Below, piece by piece: positions 34,362-42,003 of a DNA stretch of 64,000 bases. A program made the translations under genes and the position numbers. Below the pieces are notes generated by a model. That model saw only the letters and a program-made list of their open reading frames with translations. It was not told the origin of the DNA and searched no databases. This stretch comes from Ruminococcus sp. AM22-13. Lineage in GTDB: Bacteria > Bacillota > Clostridia > Lachnospirales > Lachnospiraceae. Within the stretch, counting starts at the first letter, position 1; every line of letters starts with the position of its first letter. The stretch is from positions 1 to 64,000 of the forward strand of contig NZ_QRIL01000015.1 in assembly GCF_003471165.1 (NCBI RefSeq), given 5' to 3'.

Positions 34362-35315
34362 CTATTTTACTTTCTCTCCCAGTTCATAGATTGCCTCTAT
34401 GAGGTATTCCTGGAATTTGGAAGCGTCTGCATCCATAACTGCGATGTTCTCTTCCTCTTCTTCATGCATCCACCAGCGGAAATCTGCGATGGTTCTTCCT
34501 GCAGATTCACCATCAGAGCAGTCCACGTCCAGTAGCACTTTCTGGACTTTGAAGATTTCCGGATGAGTCAGATACATATATGGAACCGCATCATGGATAC
34601 TTACCTGTCCCCTGAATTTATTTCCGTTTGCCAGGCTGTAGCCCGCCATATCTCCACAAAGCTTCGCAATCTGATTATTCTGAGACTGGCTGAGTTTCTG
34701 GATCTGGGAACGTGTCAGGGCACATTTCTCAGTAACGTCCAGGCCGCACATTACAATTGGAAGGCCTGATTTAAATACGATTTTTGCAGCTTCCGGATCT
34801 ACATAAATATTAAACTCTGCGGATGCGGTTACATTTCCACCTGCCACTGCGCCACCCATAAGAATGATCTCCTGGATTTTTGATTTTACTTCCGGATAAA
34901 TTTTAAGAAGTAAACCGATATTTGTCAACGGTGCTGTACAGATTAGAGTTATTTTCTCTCCTTCCGGGAGTTCGGTGAGAAGTCTCTTAATGTAAAAGAC
35001 TGCCATCTCTTTTTCCGGTTCTGCATCGGCTCTCGGAATCGTGCAGTCACCAAGTCCGTTTTTTCCATGAAATTCAGATGCTGTGTGATGTTCTCTGATG
35101 ATTGGTTCTACCATTCCGGCAGCTACCGGCACATTTAATTTGTAAAGTGCTGACAGATCCAGAGCATTTCTTGTTACGATGTCAATGGTCTGGTTCCCGG
35201 CTACAGTTGTCACTGCCAGAAGTTCAAATGCTTCCGGGTGAGCTGCTGCGTAAGCAAGTGCGATAGCGTCATCAATTCCAGGATCGCAGTCCATAATAAT
35301 TTTTCTTTTTTCCAT
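34362..35315 (-). CDS. Nucleoside hydrolase (inosine/uridine-preferring family)
   Basis: A 317-aa enzyme that hydrolyses the N-glycosidic bond of ribonucleosides to give base plus ribose. The hallmark DCDPGIDDAIAL near the N-terminus supplies the calcium-binding aspartates. LMGGAVAGGNVTASAEFNIY and the HDAVPYMYL segment complete the active site. I chose the ATG at 35315, 10 nt after AAAAGGGG; the upstream in-frame ATG at 35336 lies before that site and has none of its own. Likely nucleoside salvage; exact substrate not predictable. Confidence 0.93.
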   Translation of the reverse strand: MEKRKIIMDCDPGIDDAIALAYAAAHPEAFELLAVTTVAGNQTIDIVTRNALDLSALYKLNVPVAAGMVEPIIREHHTASEFHGKNGLGDCTIPRADAEPEKEMAVFYIKRLLTELPEGEKITLICTAPLTNIGLLLKIYPEVKSKIQEIILMGGAVAGGNVTASAEFNIYVDPEAAKIVFKSGLPIVMCGLDVTEKCALTRSQIQKLSQSQNNQIAKLCGDMAGYSLANGNKFRGQVSIHDAVPYMYLTHPEIFKVQKVLLDVDCSDGESAGRTIADFRWWMHEEEEENIAVMDADASKFQEYLIEAIYELGEKVK

Positions 35316-35461
35316 AGTTTTTTGTCCCCTTTTCATTATAATTTGTAAATACCTTTATCCCTTTTGTCAGCACCCGGCATTTGATTTATAGTATAGCAGA
35401 GAGAGAATTTACTGTAAACACCTGAATACATCGTGTGAGTTACCCTTCACTTTGGAAATAC

Positions 35462-35498
35462 AAACCCCCCGGAAGCGTTTTTTCGTACTTCCGAGGGG
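35462..35498 (-). terminator. Terminator of the LOG-family gene
   Basis: On the minus strand CCCCTCGGAAG pairs with CTTCCGGGGGG, followed by TTTGTA. It lies 25 bp after the stop at 35523. Confidence 0.75.
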
Positions 35499-35522
35499 AA
35501 ATGAAAGATTATCGCGTCGAAA

Positions 35523-36071
35523 TTATTTCTTTGCAAAATATTGCTCTATGTAATCAAGAATTTCTTCCGGCTTGTCCATAAATTTACACATATCCAGAAT
35601 CGCCGGTTCCATGAACTTTTCTTTTGCAGTATGTGCCAGAAGCTGTCTCATCAAATCATAGTAGCCATTAATATTATAGAAAACAATCGCGCGATCCAGT
35701 CTGTTCAGACTCTTAAGTGTAAGAATTTCAAAAAATTCTTCGTAAGTTCCGATACCTCCCGGAACTACAATTGTCGCCTGTGACTTCTCTTCCAGGAGAT
35801 GTTTTCTCTCCCGCATCGTCTCCGTCATGATAAATTCCGTACAATGCTGATACAGGATCCCCGGTTCATCAAAGAACCGTGGTGCAATTCCTAGGAGATA
35901 ACCGCCTTCTGCGTCCACACCTCTGGCCGCAGCTCCCATAAGTCCTGTCTCGCCACCTCCGAATACCAGTCCATGTCCACGTCTGGCCATCAGTCTGCCA
36001 AGTTCTTCGGTTTTCTCATAATAAATCTGATCCAGCTGTGGGCTGGCTGCGCCATAAATGCAGATATTCAT
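35523..36071 (-). CDS. LOG family protein (TIGR00730 Rossmann fold)
   Basis: A 182-aa protein with GGGETGLMGAAARG and the diagnostic PGGIGTYEEFFE motif of LOG-family phosphoribohydrolases, which release cytokinin-type or AMP-type bases from nucleoside monophosphates. In bacteria the physiological substrate is usually AMP or unknown. GGGAGACT precedes the ATG. It follows the DUF362 ferredoxin gene by 13 bp and is probably co-transcribed with it. Confidence 0.9.
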   Translation of the reverse strand: MNICIYGAASPQLDQIYYEKTEELGRLMARRGHGLVFGGGETGLMGAAARGVDAEGGYLLGIAPRFFDEPGILYQHCTEFIMTETMRERKHLLEEKSQATIVVPGGIGTYEEFFEILTLKSLNRLDRAIVFYNINGYYDLMRQLLAHTAKEKFMEPAILDMCKFMDKPEEILDYIEQYFAKK

Positions 36072-36084
36072 CTTGAGAGTCTCC

Positions 36085-37209
36085 CTATTTTACAACTTTC
36101 AATTCATACTGTCTTGTACCCAGTCCAATCTTCTCGGCCTGATCCAGTGTTGCCTGCCATTCAATATTCGGGTTGGAATCTTTGAAATGGTCGTGATGGC
36201 AATGCCAGTCAGGCTGTGCAAGGTGTTCACCAAGCTGGCTGTTCTCGATTGGTGTCGCTTTCAGACAGGCATCTGCGCAGGCCTGATCCAGAGCAACCGG
36301 GTCAAAGCTTGCGAACATTCCGATATCCGGAAGGATCGGTGCATCATTCTCTCCATGGCAGTCGCAGTTCGGACTGATATCCTGAACCAGTGCTACATGG
36401 AAGTGTGGACGGCCATGACAGACAGCCTGTGCATACTCTGCCATCTTACGATCCAAAAGTTCGTTTGCGCTGCTGTTTGGATTGTATACAGCATCAAAAC
36501 TACATGCTCCGATACAACGGCCGCAGCCTTTACATTTGTCATAATCGATGACTGCTTTTTTGTCTGGATATGTAATCGCGTCACTTCCGCATTCCTTCGC
36601 ACAACGACGGCAGCCACGGCAAAGTTCTTCGTTTACTGCCGGTTTTCCACTGGCATGCTGTTTCATCTTACCGGCACGGCTTCCGCAGCCCATTCCGATA
36701 TTCTTCAGCGCACCGCCAAAACCTGTTGCTTCGTGACCTTTGAAATGACTTAAGCTGATAAAGATATCGGCATCCATGATTGCATGGCCGATGAGTGCAG
36801 TCTTGCAGTATTCTCCGTTTACTACCGGTACTTCTACTTCGTCTGTACCACGAAGGCCATCACCGATAATAATCTGGCATCCTGTTGTGATGGTATTAAA
36901 GCCATTCGTATTTGCGCAGTCAAGATGTTCCAGTGCATTCTTACGGCTTCCCGGATAAAGGGTGTTGCAGTCTGTGAGGAATGGAAGTCCACCCTGCTCC
37001 TTGCAAAGGTCAGCAACTACTTTTGCATAGTTCGGACGCAGGAACGCCATGTTTCCAAGCTCTCCAAAGTGCATCTTGATTGCTACGAATTTGCCATCCA
37101 TATCAATGTCTTTGATTCCGGCTGCGATACAAAGTTTTTTCAGCTTATCAAGCTGGCTTGTGCCGACCGGGCATCGAAAATCCGTGAAATAAACTGTTGA
37201 TTTTTCCAT
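36085..37209 (-). CDS. DUF362 protein with two 4Fe-4S clusters
   Basis: A 374-aa iron-sulfur protein. The N-terminal DUF362 domain (YFTDFRCPVGTSQLDKLKK ... IKMHFGELGN) is followed at about residues 190-245 by two ferredoxin motifs, CRGCRRCAKECGSDAI and CKGCGRCIGACSFDAV, which fit two cubane clusters. A C-terminal DUF362 continuation (MFASFDPVALDQACADACLK) closes it. No signal peptide, so cytosolic. AAGGAGGAAACGACAG precedes the ATG. Redox role; partner unknown. Confidence 0.9.
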   Translation of the reverse strand: MEKSTVYFTDFRCPVGTSQLDKLKKLCIAAGIKDIDMDGKFVAIKMHFGELGNMAFLRPNYAKVVADLCKEQGGLPFLTDCNTLYPGSRKNALEHLDCANTNGFNTITTGCQIIIGDGLRGTDEVEVPVVNGEYCKTALIGHAIMDADIFISLSHFKGHEATGFGGALKNIGMGCGSRAGKMKQHASGKPAVNEELCRGCRRCAKECGSDAITYPDKKAVIDYDKCKGCGRCIGACSFDAVYNPNSSANELLDRKMAEYAQAVCHGRPHFHVALVQDISPNCDCHGENDAPILPDIGMFASFDPVALDQACADACLKATPIENSQLGEHLAQPDWHCHHDHFKDSNPNIEWQATLDQAEKIGLGTRQYELKVVK

Positions 37210-37308
37210 CTGTCGTTTCCTCCTTAATTATCAAATCTGAAAAACCAGGATTATCCTGTTTATTTATAACCGAATCGCCATTTGATAATTCGGTTAAATT
37301 CAGAGAAC

Positions 37309-37644
37309 TTACATACACTCATAGAATTTTGATACTTTTTTATATTCTGCAGGTGCTGTGATTTTCTCTACAATTACGTCTCCATCTTCCGCGTTCTGAT
37401 AACGGTAAATGTAAACGCCTTCCTGTATCTCATCCTCTTCTATCAGAGATACGGCCATATAGTTCTGTCCTTCCACTTCGAAGGTATCCATGATTGCGAA
37501 GTCCCGCTCTGTACCATCGGAAATCGGAATGCTGACTACTTCGTATTCTGCTGTTGAATCATTTTCTGCAGCGGTATCCTTCTCTGCAACGGTATCATTT
37601 TCTACAACAGTATCATTTAAAATTTCTTCGCTATTCTCGCTCAT
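37309..37644 (-). CDS. DUF1292 family protein with acidic N-terminal repeat
   Basis: A 111-aa protein. Residues 38-111 are a DUF1292 domain (ERDFAIMDTFEVEGQNYMAV, then LIEEDE...VYIYRY). The first ~35 residues are an acidic low-complexity stretch with repeats of the type ENDTVAEKDTAAEND. DUF1292 proteins are small conserved Firmicutes proteins of unknown function. AGAAAGG lies 10 nt before the ATG. Confidence 0.85.
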   Translation of the reverse strand: MSENSEEILNDTVVENDTVAEKDTAAENDSTAEYEVVSIPISDGTERDFAIMDTFEVEGQNYMAVSLIEEDEIQEGVYIYRYQNAEDGDVIVEKITAPAEYKKVSKFYECM

Positions 37645-37719
37645 ATTTTCAAAACCTTTCTGGATAAAATCTCGTTATCAATCATTGTAGCAAAGCATAT
37701 CCATTTAGTCAAAATAAAT

Positions 37720-37908
37720 GTTACTGTTCACTCCGTTCCCAGCAACACGCTTCGCGATGCACAGAATTTATGCTAATCGCATAAATTCGCGCGGTATGTC
37801 TCGGGTTTTCTGTTGCCAGGCATCCGTAAGAAGCTGCCGGTGGCAGGTTCTGTAGGTGACCTTCGCTCACAAAAAACACCTCGCGGGATATTACCAGTGA
37901 ACAGTAAC
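37720..37908. repeat. GTTAC-type palindromic repeat, long form (copy B)
   Basis: A 189-bp element bounded by GTTACTGTTCACTCCGTTCC and CCAGTGAACAGTAAC. It shares GGTATGTCTCGGG and AACACCTCGCGGGA with copy A but has a different, longer interior with several small hairpins (for example GAATTTATG...CATAAATTC). Confidence 0.8.
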
Positions 37909-38199
37909 AAATAAATATCAAAACAGGCTACGTCTGTTTATGCTACGTCAACCGAATGAATGCAAAATATACAACAAAACAGGGCGTGCAGATTGCACGA
38001 ATAAATTTTCAAATGTACTCTGGAATGCACACACTACAATTTCGTGAATTCCCAAAATCTCCGGCATATAAAAAGGCTATGCTTTCATAAACACAGCCTT
38101 TTTGATTTTATTCATTTAGTTTTATTCATTTGTTTTTATCAAACCTGACAGGTTCTTCCGATTCATATCAACGCATTGATTCCAGGTAAAATCCTGTAC
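37909..38199. other. Intergenic region, no gene
   Basis: AT-rich. It contains the pgcA terminator (38071-38103) and a GCGTGCAGATTGCACG hairpin near 37984. Nothing else is recognised. Confidence 0.5.
38071..38103 (-). terminator. Terminator of the phosphoglucomutase gene
   Basis: AAAAGGCT...G (38071) pairs with CACAGCCTTTTT (38092), with U-tracts on both strands. It lies about 100 bp beyond the stop at 38200. Confidence 0.75.
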
Positions 38200-39882
38200 T
38201 TATGCCATGATAGGTTTCAGTGCTTCAGCCAGTTTCTCTTTCTCAGCTTCTGCTTCTTCCAGATTCTTGCCAAGAGTTGTGTAATAGATTTTGATCTTAG
38301 GTTCTGTTCCGGATGGACGAACTACTACTGTCTCGCCATTGTCCAGTTTGTAGATGAGTACGTTTGCTGCCGGAAGTCCTGTTTCTTCTGGTTTCTGATA
38401 GTCTGTTACTTTGACAATCTGATGACCGGCGATCTCTGTGAGAGGTTTGTCGCGAAGTCCCTGCATCAGAGCTGTCATCTTGTCCATTCCGCTTAATCCC
38501 GGGAATTCAAAGCTGTCTACCTTGTTCAGATAACGTCCGTACTGTGCATAGATTTCTTCCAGTCTCTGTTTCAGAGAACTTCCAATGCTTCTGTAGTATG
38601 CAGCCATTTCACAGATCAGCATAGATCCGATGACAGCATCTTTATCACGTACGTATGGTCCTGCGAGGTATCCATAGCTCTCTTCAAATCCGAAGATAAA
38701 TCTGTCTACTTCACCTGCTGCCTCAAGCTGTGCGATCTGGTCTCCGATCCACTTGAATCCTGTAAGTACACTTCTGAGTTCTACACCATAATGCTCTGCT
38801 ACTGCGTCTGCAAGCGGTGTGGAAACGATGGATTTCACTGCTACCGGATTCTTTGGCATTGTGCCTTTTTCAATGCGGCCTGCACAGATATAATCAAGAA
38901 GGAGTACACCTACCTCATTACCTGTTACCAGTTCATAAGAACCATCCGGGCATTTCATTGCGATACCGACACGGTCTGCATCCGGGTCAGTTGCAAGCAT
39001 TAAGTCTGCACCTGTTTCTTTTGCAAGATTTAATCCCAGTTCCAGAGCTGCAAAGATCTCCGGGTTCGGATAGCTGCAGGTTGTGAAGTATCCGTTCGGA
39101 TATTCCTGTTCCGGAACGATAGTGATGTCTGTGATTCCGATATCTTTTAATACCTGAGTTACAGGTACAAGACCGGAACCGTTTAATGGACTGTAAACCA
39201 GTTTCAGGCCTGCTGTTTTGCAAAGACCCGGACGAACCTGGCGGGATTCAATTGCTTCATAGAGAGCCTGTTTGCAGTCATCTCCTACGAAACGGATCAG
39301 ACCTTCTTCTACACCTTCTGCGAAAGACATATATTTCGCGCCGGTAAGTACGTCTGTTTTCTGAATTTCATCATATACGATTGCTGCTGCATCATCTGTC
39401 ATCTGGCATCCGTCCGGACCGTATGCTTTATATCCATTGTACTTAGCCGGGTTGTGAGATGCTGTTACCATAATACCTGCGTTGCATTCATAGTAACGTG
39501 TTGCAAAAGAAAGTGCTGGTACAGGCATCAGTGCATCGTAAATTCTTACTTTAATTCCATTTGCAGCCAGTACACCTGCTGCGTTCTTTGCAAATACATC
39601 GCTCTTAAGACGGCTGTCATAGCTGATCGCCACTGTCTGATTTCCGCCCTGTGTCTTTACCCAGTTGGCAAGTCCCTGTGTTGCCTGACGTACTACGTAA
39701 ATATTCATACGGTTTGTTCCAGCACCCAGAACCCCACGAAGTCCAGCTGTTCCAAACTTCAGAGCCACTGCGAAACGATCTTTGATTTCTTCATCGTTTC
39801 CTTCAATTCTGGATAATTCCGGGTTAAGATCTGCATCTTCCAGATCTGCTGCTAACCAACGTTTGTATTCTTCCTGATACAT
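38200..39882 (-). CDS. pgcA: Phosphoglucomutase/phosphomannomutase
   Basis: A 560-aa alpha-D-phosphohexomutase interconverting glucose-6-phosphate and glucose-1-phosphate. The phosphoserine loop is VTASHNPAKYNGYKAYG, the metal-binding loop DPDADRVGIAM, the sugar-binding loop GFEESYGYL, and the phosphate-binding loop RPSGTEPKIKIYY, in the expected order. I chose the ATG at 39882, 7 nt after AGGAG; the frame extends 6 codons upstream without a site. It links glycogen breakdown by glgP to glycolysis. Confidence 0.94.
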   Translation of the reverse strand: MYQEEYKRWLAADLEDADLNPELSRIEGNDEEIKDRFAVALKFGTAGLRGVLGAGTNRMNIYVVRQATQGLANWVKTQGGNQTVAISYDSRLKSDVFAKNAAGVLAANGIKVRIYDALMPVPALSFATRYYECNAGIMVTASHNPAKYNGYKAYGPDGCQMTDDAAAIVYDEIQKTDVLTGAKYMSFAEGVEEGLIRFVGDDCKQALYEAIESRQVRPGLCKTAGLKLVYSPLNGSGLVPVTQVLKDIGITDITIVPEQEYPNGYFTTCSYPNPEIFAALELGLNLAKETGADLMLATDPDADRVGIAMKCPDGSYELVTGNEVGVLLLDYICAGRIEKGTMPKNPVAVKSIVSTPLADAVAEHYGVELRSVLTGFKWIGDQIAQLEAAGEVDRFIFGFEESYGYLAGPYVRDKDAVIGSMLICEMAAYYRSIGSSLKQRLEEIYAQYGRYLNKVDSFEFPGLSGMDKMTALMQGLRDKPLTEIAGHQIVKVTDYQKPEETGLPAANVLIYKLDNGETVVVRPSGTEPKIKIYYTTLGKNLEEAEAEKEKLAEALKPIMA

Positions 39883-40068
39883 TTTGACCACTCCTGCCAT
39901 ATTTTTTTAGATTTTTTTGTATATATTTGCTCAATATAGCTTCACTATACCATAATTTAAGTAAATCAGCAACAAAACAGGAAAATTTCACAAAAGTTTT
40001 ATCTGAACCTGCCGTTATTTTCATTTCTTTTTTCCCTAATCCAAAAGGAATCATTGTTATTCCATTTT

Positions 40069-40290
40069 TCATCTTCGTGCCACTCCACATATCAGTGAAA
40101 TAATTCCAACTACGATCAGAATCGGTAAAGCAATTGTAACCAATCCACCAATCACCAGTGCAATCAAAATAACCGGAAGGAATACCAATGTAAATAGCAC
40201 TTTCGTAATTCCCCAGGTCATCTTAAATGCAAGTCCGATCAGTTTTCCAAAAATCCCGAACATCAGACAAATAAATATAAATGTCAACAT
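40069..40290 (-). CDS. Small membrane protein
   Basis: A 73-aa hydrophobic protein with two or three membrane segments (FIFICLMFGIFGKLIGLAF; VLFTLVFLPVILIALVIG; VTIALPILIVVGIISLICG) and a basic end (VARR). GAAGGAT precedes the ATG. No family recognised. It lies about 190 bp upstream of pgcA in the same orientation. Confidence 0.65.
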   Translation of the reverse strand: MLTFIFICLMFGIFGKLIGLAFKMTWGITKVLFTLVFLPVILIALVIGGLVTIALPILIVVGIISLICGVARR

Positions 40291-40454
40291 ATATCCTTCA
40301 CGCTCTCTTTTTTTATATAGACATCTTCTTAGTGTCTCTGGACACTTTTCGTACCATTGACTATGTTTTTATAAAAGATAAATCTTTTTTCATATAATAT
40401 AACGTTCGAAAGCTTCGTTTGTATTCAGTATTTTTATAATTCACCAATATTCCT

Positions 40455-41085
40455 TTATACGACCTCAAATACAAGAATCTTCTCTCTATGATTATTCCCA
40501 TTAAACAGATCCTTGCAATCAATCTCATCCGAAAACAGCAACTGTTCTTCTGTCATCAAATAACTGACATATTCATCTGATGGATAATAGAAAAACAGTG
40601 ACATGCTCTCGCCACTTAAATCTTACAGATTTTGAAGTGGGAGCTTCCTGCTCAATTGCCCTTCAGGGCAAAGCTAAAACAGGCTATCCCCGCGTGTCCC
40701 GCGGTTCTTTTTTATCCGGTTACGGATTCTTTTCTGTGCTATTATGCACATTTATATTCTGTTACTTCCAATAATTCTCCAGCTATATCATTCAATGACA
40801 ACCCAAAAGTACAATATATAAAATCCGCTAGAATCATCCAATACTTTCCAACAAATTTTATTTTTTCTAGTTCCCGTGTATTCCAACGTTCCATCGCATT
40901 ATAAAAAGCGGTTCTATCATAGTTTCCCCTGCGTTTCCGTCCGTATCTTCCTCTGCATTCTTTTTTGGAAAACTAAGCAAAATAGTATTATATTCTTTAA
41001 ACAGATAATGGCAAAATAACTTTTCACTTTTTCTCATAAAAATAACCCTTCGGTTGCTACGCTCCCCCAACGGATATTCTGTCAT
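40455..41085 (-). pseudogene. Decayed gene of unknown family, split by an IS605-like fragment
   Basis: Three pieces read in one direction on the minus strand. First is an open piece from 41085 to about 40930 (FMRKSEKLFCHYLFKEYNTI ...). A frameshift leads to a second piece (AFYNAMERWNTRELEKIKFV ... DIAGELLEVTEYKCA), which ends at about 40743. After a 146-bp insert the third piece resumes at about 40596 (FYYPSDEYVSYLMTEEQLLF, then CKDLFNGNNHREKILVFEVV-stop at 40455). The continuity of protein-like sequence across both breaks supports a single ancestral gene. I do not recognise the family. Confidence 0.55.
40597..40742 (-). mobile_element. IS200/IS605-type right-end (omega-RNA-like) fragment
   Basis: A ~146-bp insert inside the decayed gene. 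On the minus strand it reads from a possible TnpB tail (...RIKKNRGTRGDSLF-stop) through two hairpins, TTGCCCTGAAGGGCAA and GCTCCCACTT...AAGTGGCGAGAGC, ending ATGTCAC. Paired stems just after a tnpB stop are the typical layout of the omega-RNA/right end of these transposons. TCCGGTTACGGA occurs both here and in the tnpB remnant at 4510. No transposase gene remains. Confidence 0.45.
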
Positions 41086-41199
41086 TTTTTCAATGCATTA
41101 TATAATATATTTTAAAATACAAGTTAAATTTTATCGCAAAAATAATTCTATAATTATTTAATCTTATCTTATATGATGTATATATAGGAGGAAAAAACC

Positions 41200-41379
41200 A
41201 TGTCCAAATTTGAATTAAAATCAACTAAATCACGAGAATACCGGTCTAAAACTTTTCGACTTCCTGCTGATCTGCTAAATGATCTGGAGCAACGCGCTCA
41301 GGAAAAAGAATTATCTTTAAATCAGGCTGTTATCCAGTGCTTAGAATACGCCGTCAAAGCTATGGACAGTGAAGAATAA
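41200..41379 (+). CDS. Ribbon-helix-helix (Arc/CopG-like) small DNA-binding protein
   Basis: A 59-aa protein with the ribbon-helix-helix pattern: the strand SKTFRLPADLLNDLE, a helix with QRAQEKELSLNQAV, and a second helix IQCLEYAVKAM. ATAGGAGG precedes the ATG at a good distance and a strong terminator follows. Such proteins are often antitoxins or plasmid/phage-type repressors, but no toxin gene is adjacent in the same orientation. The convergent 79-aa gene at 41510-41749 is not an obvious toxin. Confidence 0.8.
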   Translation: MSKFELKSTKSREYRSKTFRLPADLLNDLEQRAQEKELSLNQAVIQCLEYAVKAMDSEE

Positions 41380-41400
41380 TCACAACCATTAAAAATATCA

Positions 41401-41447
41401 AAAAGGACTGCCCTTATTGAAAATTAATTCAACTGGCAGTCCTTTTT
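41401..41447 (+). terminator. Terminator of the ribbon-helix-helix gene
   Basis: AAAAGGACTGCC (41401) pairs with GGCAGTCCTTTTT (41435). Works in both directions. Confidence 0.85.
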
Positions 41448-41509
41448 GTTGGTTAATGTTTTATAGTCTCAGTAGAAAGAAGCTTACTGAATTTTGTACT
41501 ATATAATAT

Positions 41510-41749
41510 TTACAGATTATTTTTCGCTGGCATGAAAATAATTCCCCTTTTTTCCATAGCTTGTGCATATGCCTGTAAATGCCACCTAACCCCATCAATT
41601 TTTACATGGCATTCATCAATTCTTCGACAAAGAGCATAATATCTGTCTCCATTTTCTGAAATCAGCTTTATTGCATCCCCATCTGGAATTTCAAAAATTT
41701 TTTCATTCTTACTATTCACAAAGCTAATAGACTCTCCCTTTTCTTCCAT
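41510..41749 (-). CDS. Small hypothetical protein
   Basis: A 79-aa soluble protein (MEEKGESISFVNSKNEKIFE ... YALCRRIDECHVKIDGVRWH ... IIFMPAKNNL). AAGGGA lies about 10 nt before the ATG. No domain is recognised with confidence; it has the size and look of accessory-element proteins. It converges on the ribbon-helix-helix gene, with the bidirectional terminator between them. Confidence 0.55.
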   Translation of the reverse strand: MEEKGESISFVNSKNEKIFEIPDGDAIKLISENGDRYYALCRRIDECHVKIDGVRWHLQAYAQAMEKRGIIFMPAKNNL

Positions 41750-41889
41750 CCATCACATTCCCTTCAAATGATTTAAAATAATTCAATACATACTATTAAG
41801 TACATTTTCAATGTATCATATTTGATTGTATTTTGCAATATAATTTACAATTAAAATTATATTGCATATTGTATTTAATACAAAATAAT

Positions 41890-41920
41890 AAGACGACTAA
41901 ATCTTATGTTTAGTCGCCTT
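41890..41920 (-). terminator. Terminator of lysS
   Basis: AAGACGACTAAA (41890) pairs with TTTAGTCGCCTT (41909), followed on the minus strand by ATTATTTTG. A second inverted repeat AGTCGTATA/TATACGACT lies at 41970-41999, next to the lysS stop. Confidence 0.7.
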
Positions 41921-41940
41921 ATTTAAACCTTACATCCTCT

Positions 41941-42000
41941 TCCTAATCTTCTGTCGTAAGTTTGTCGTAAGTCGTATATTTTTGTCGTTTTATACGACTG
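41941..42000 (-). pseudogene. Possible integrase C-terminal tail remnant
   Basis: On the minus strand, directly after the lysS stop, a frame reads SRIKRQKYTTYDKLTTED-stop. The TTYDKLTTED ending resembles the tails of tyrosine integrases of Clostridia. Only ~18 codons remain and I cannot run a search, so this is weak. If correct it would mark an old insertion next to lysS. Confidence 0.25.
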
Positions 42001-42003
42001 ATA

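Noticed and set aside
37721..37921. 66-codon frame inside repeat copy B
   Set aside because: Produced by the repeat hairpins; not conserved in the other repeat copies.
39824..40090. 88-codon frame between pgcA and the small membrane protein
   Set aside because: It overlaps both real genes in another frame and has no convincing start.
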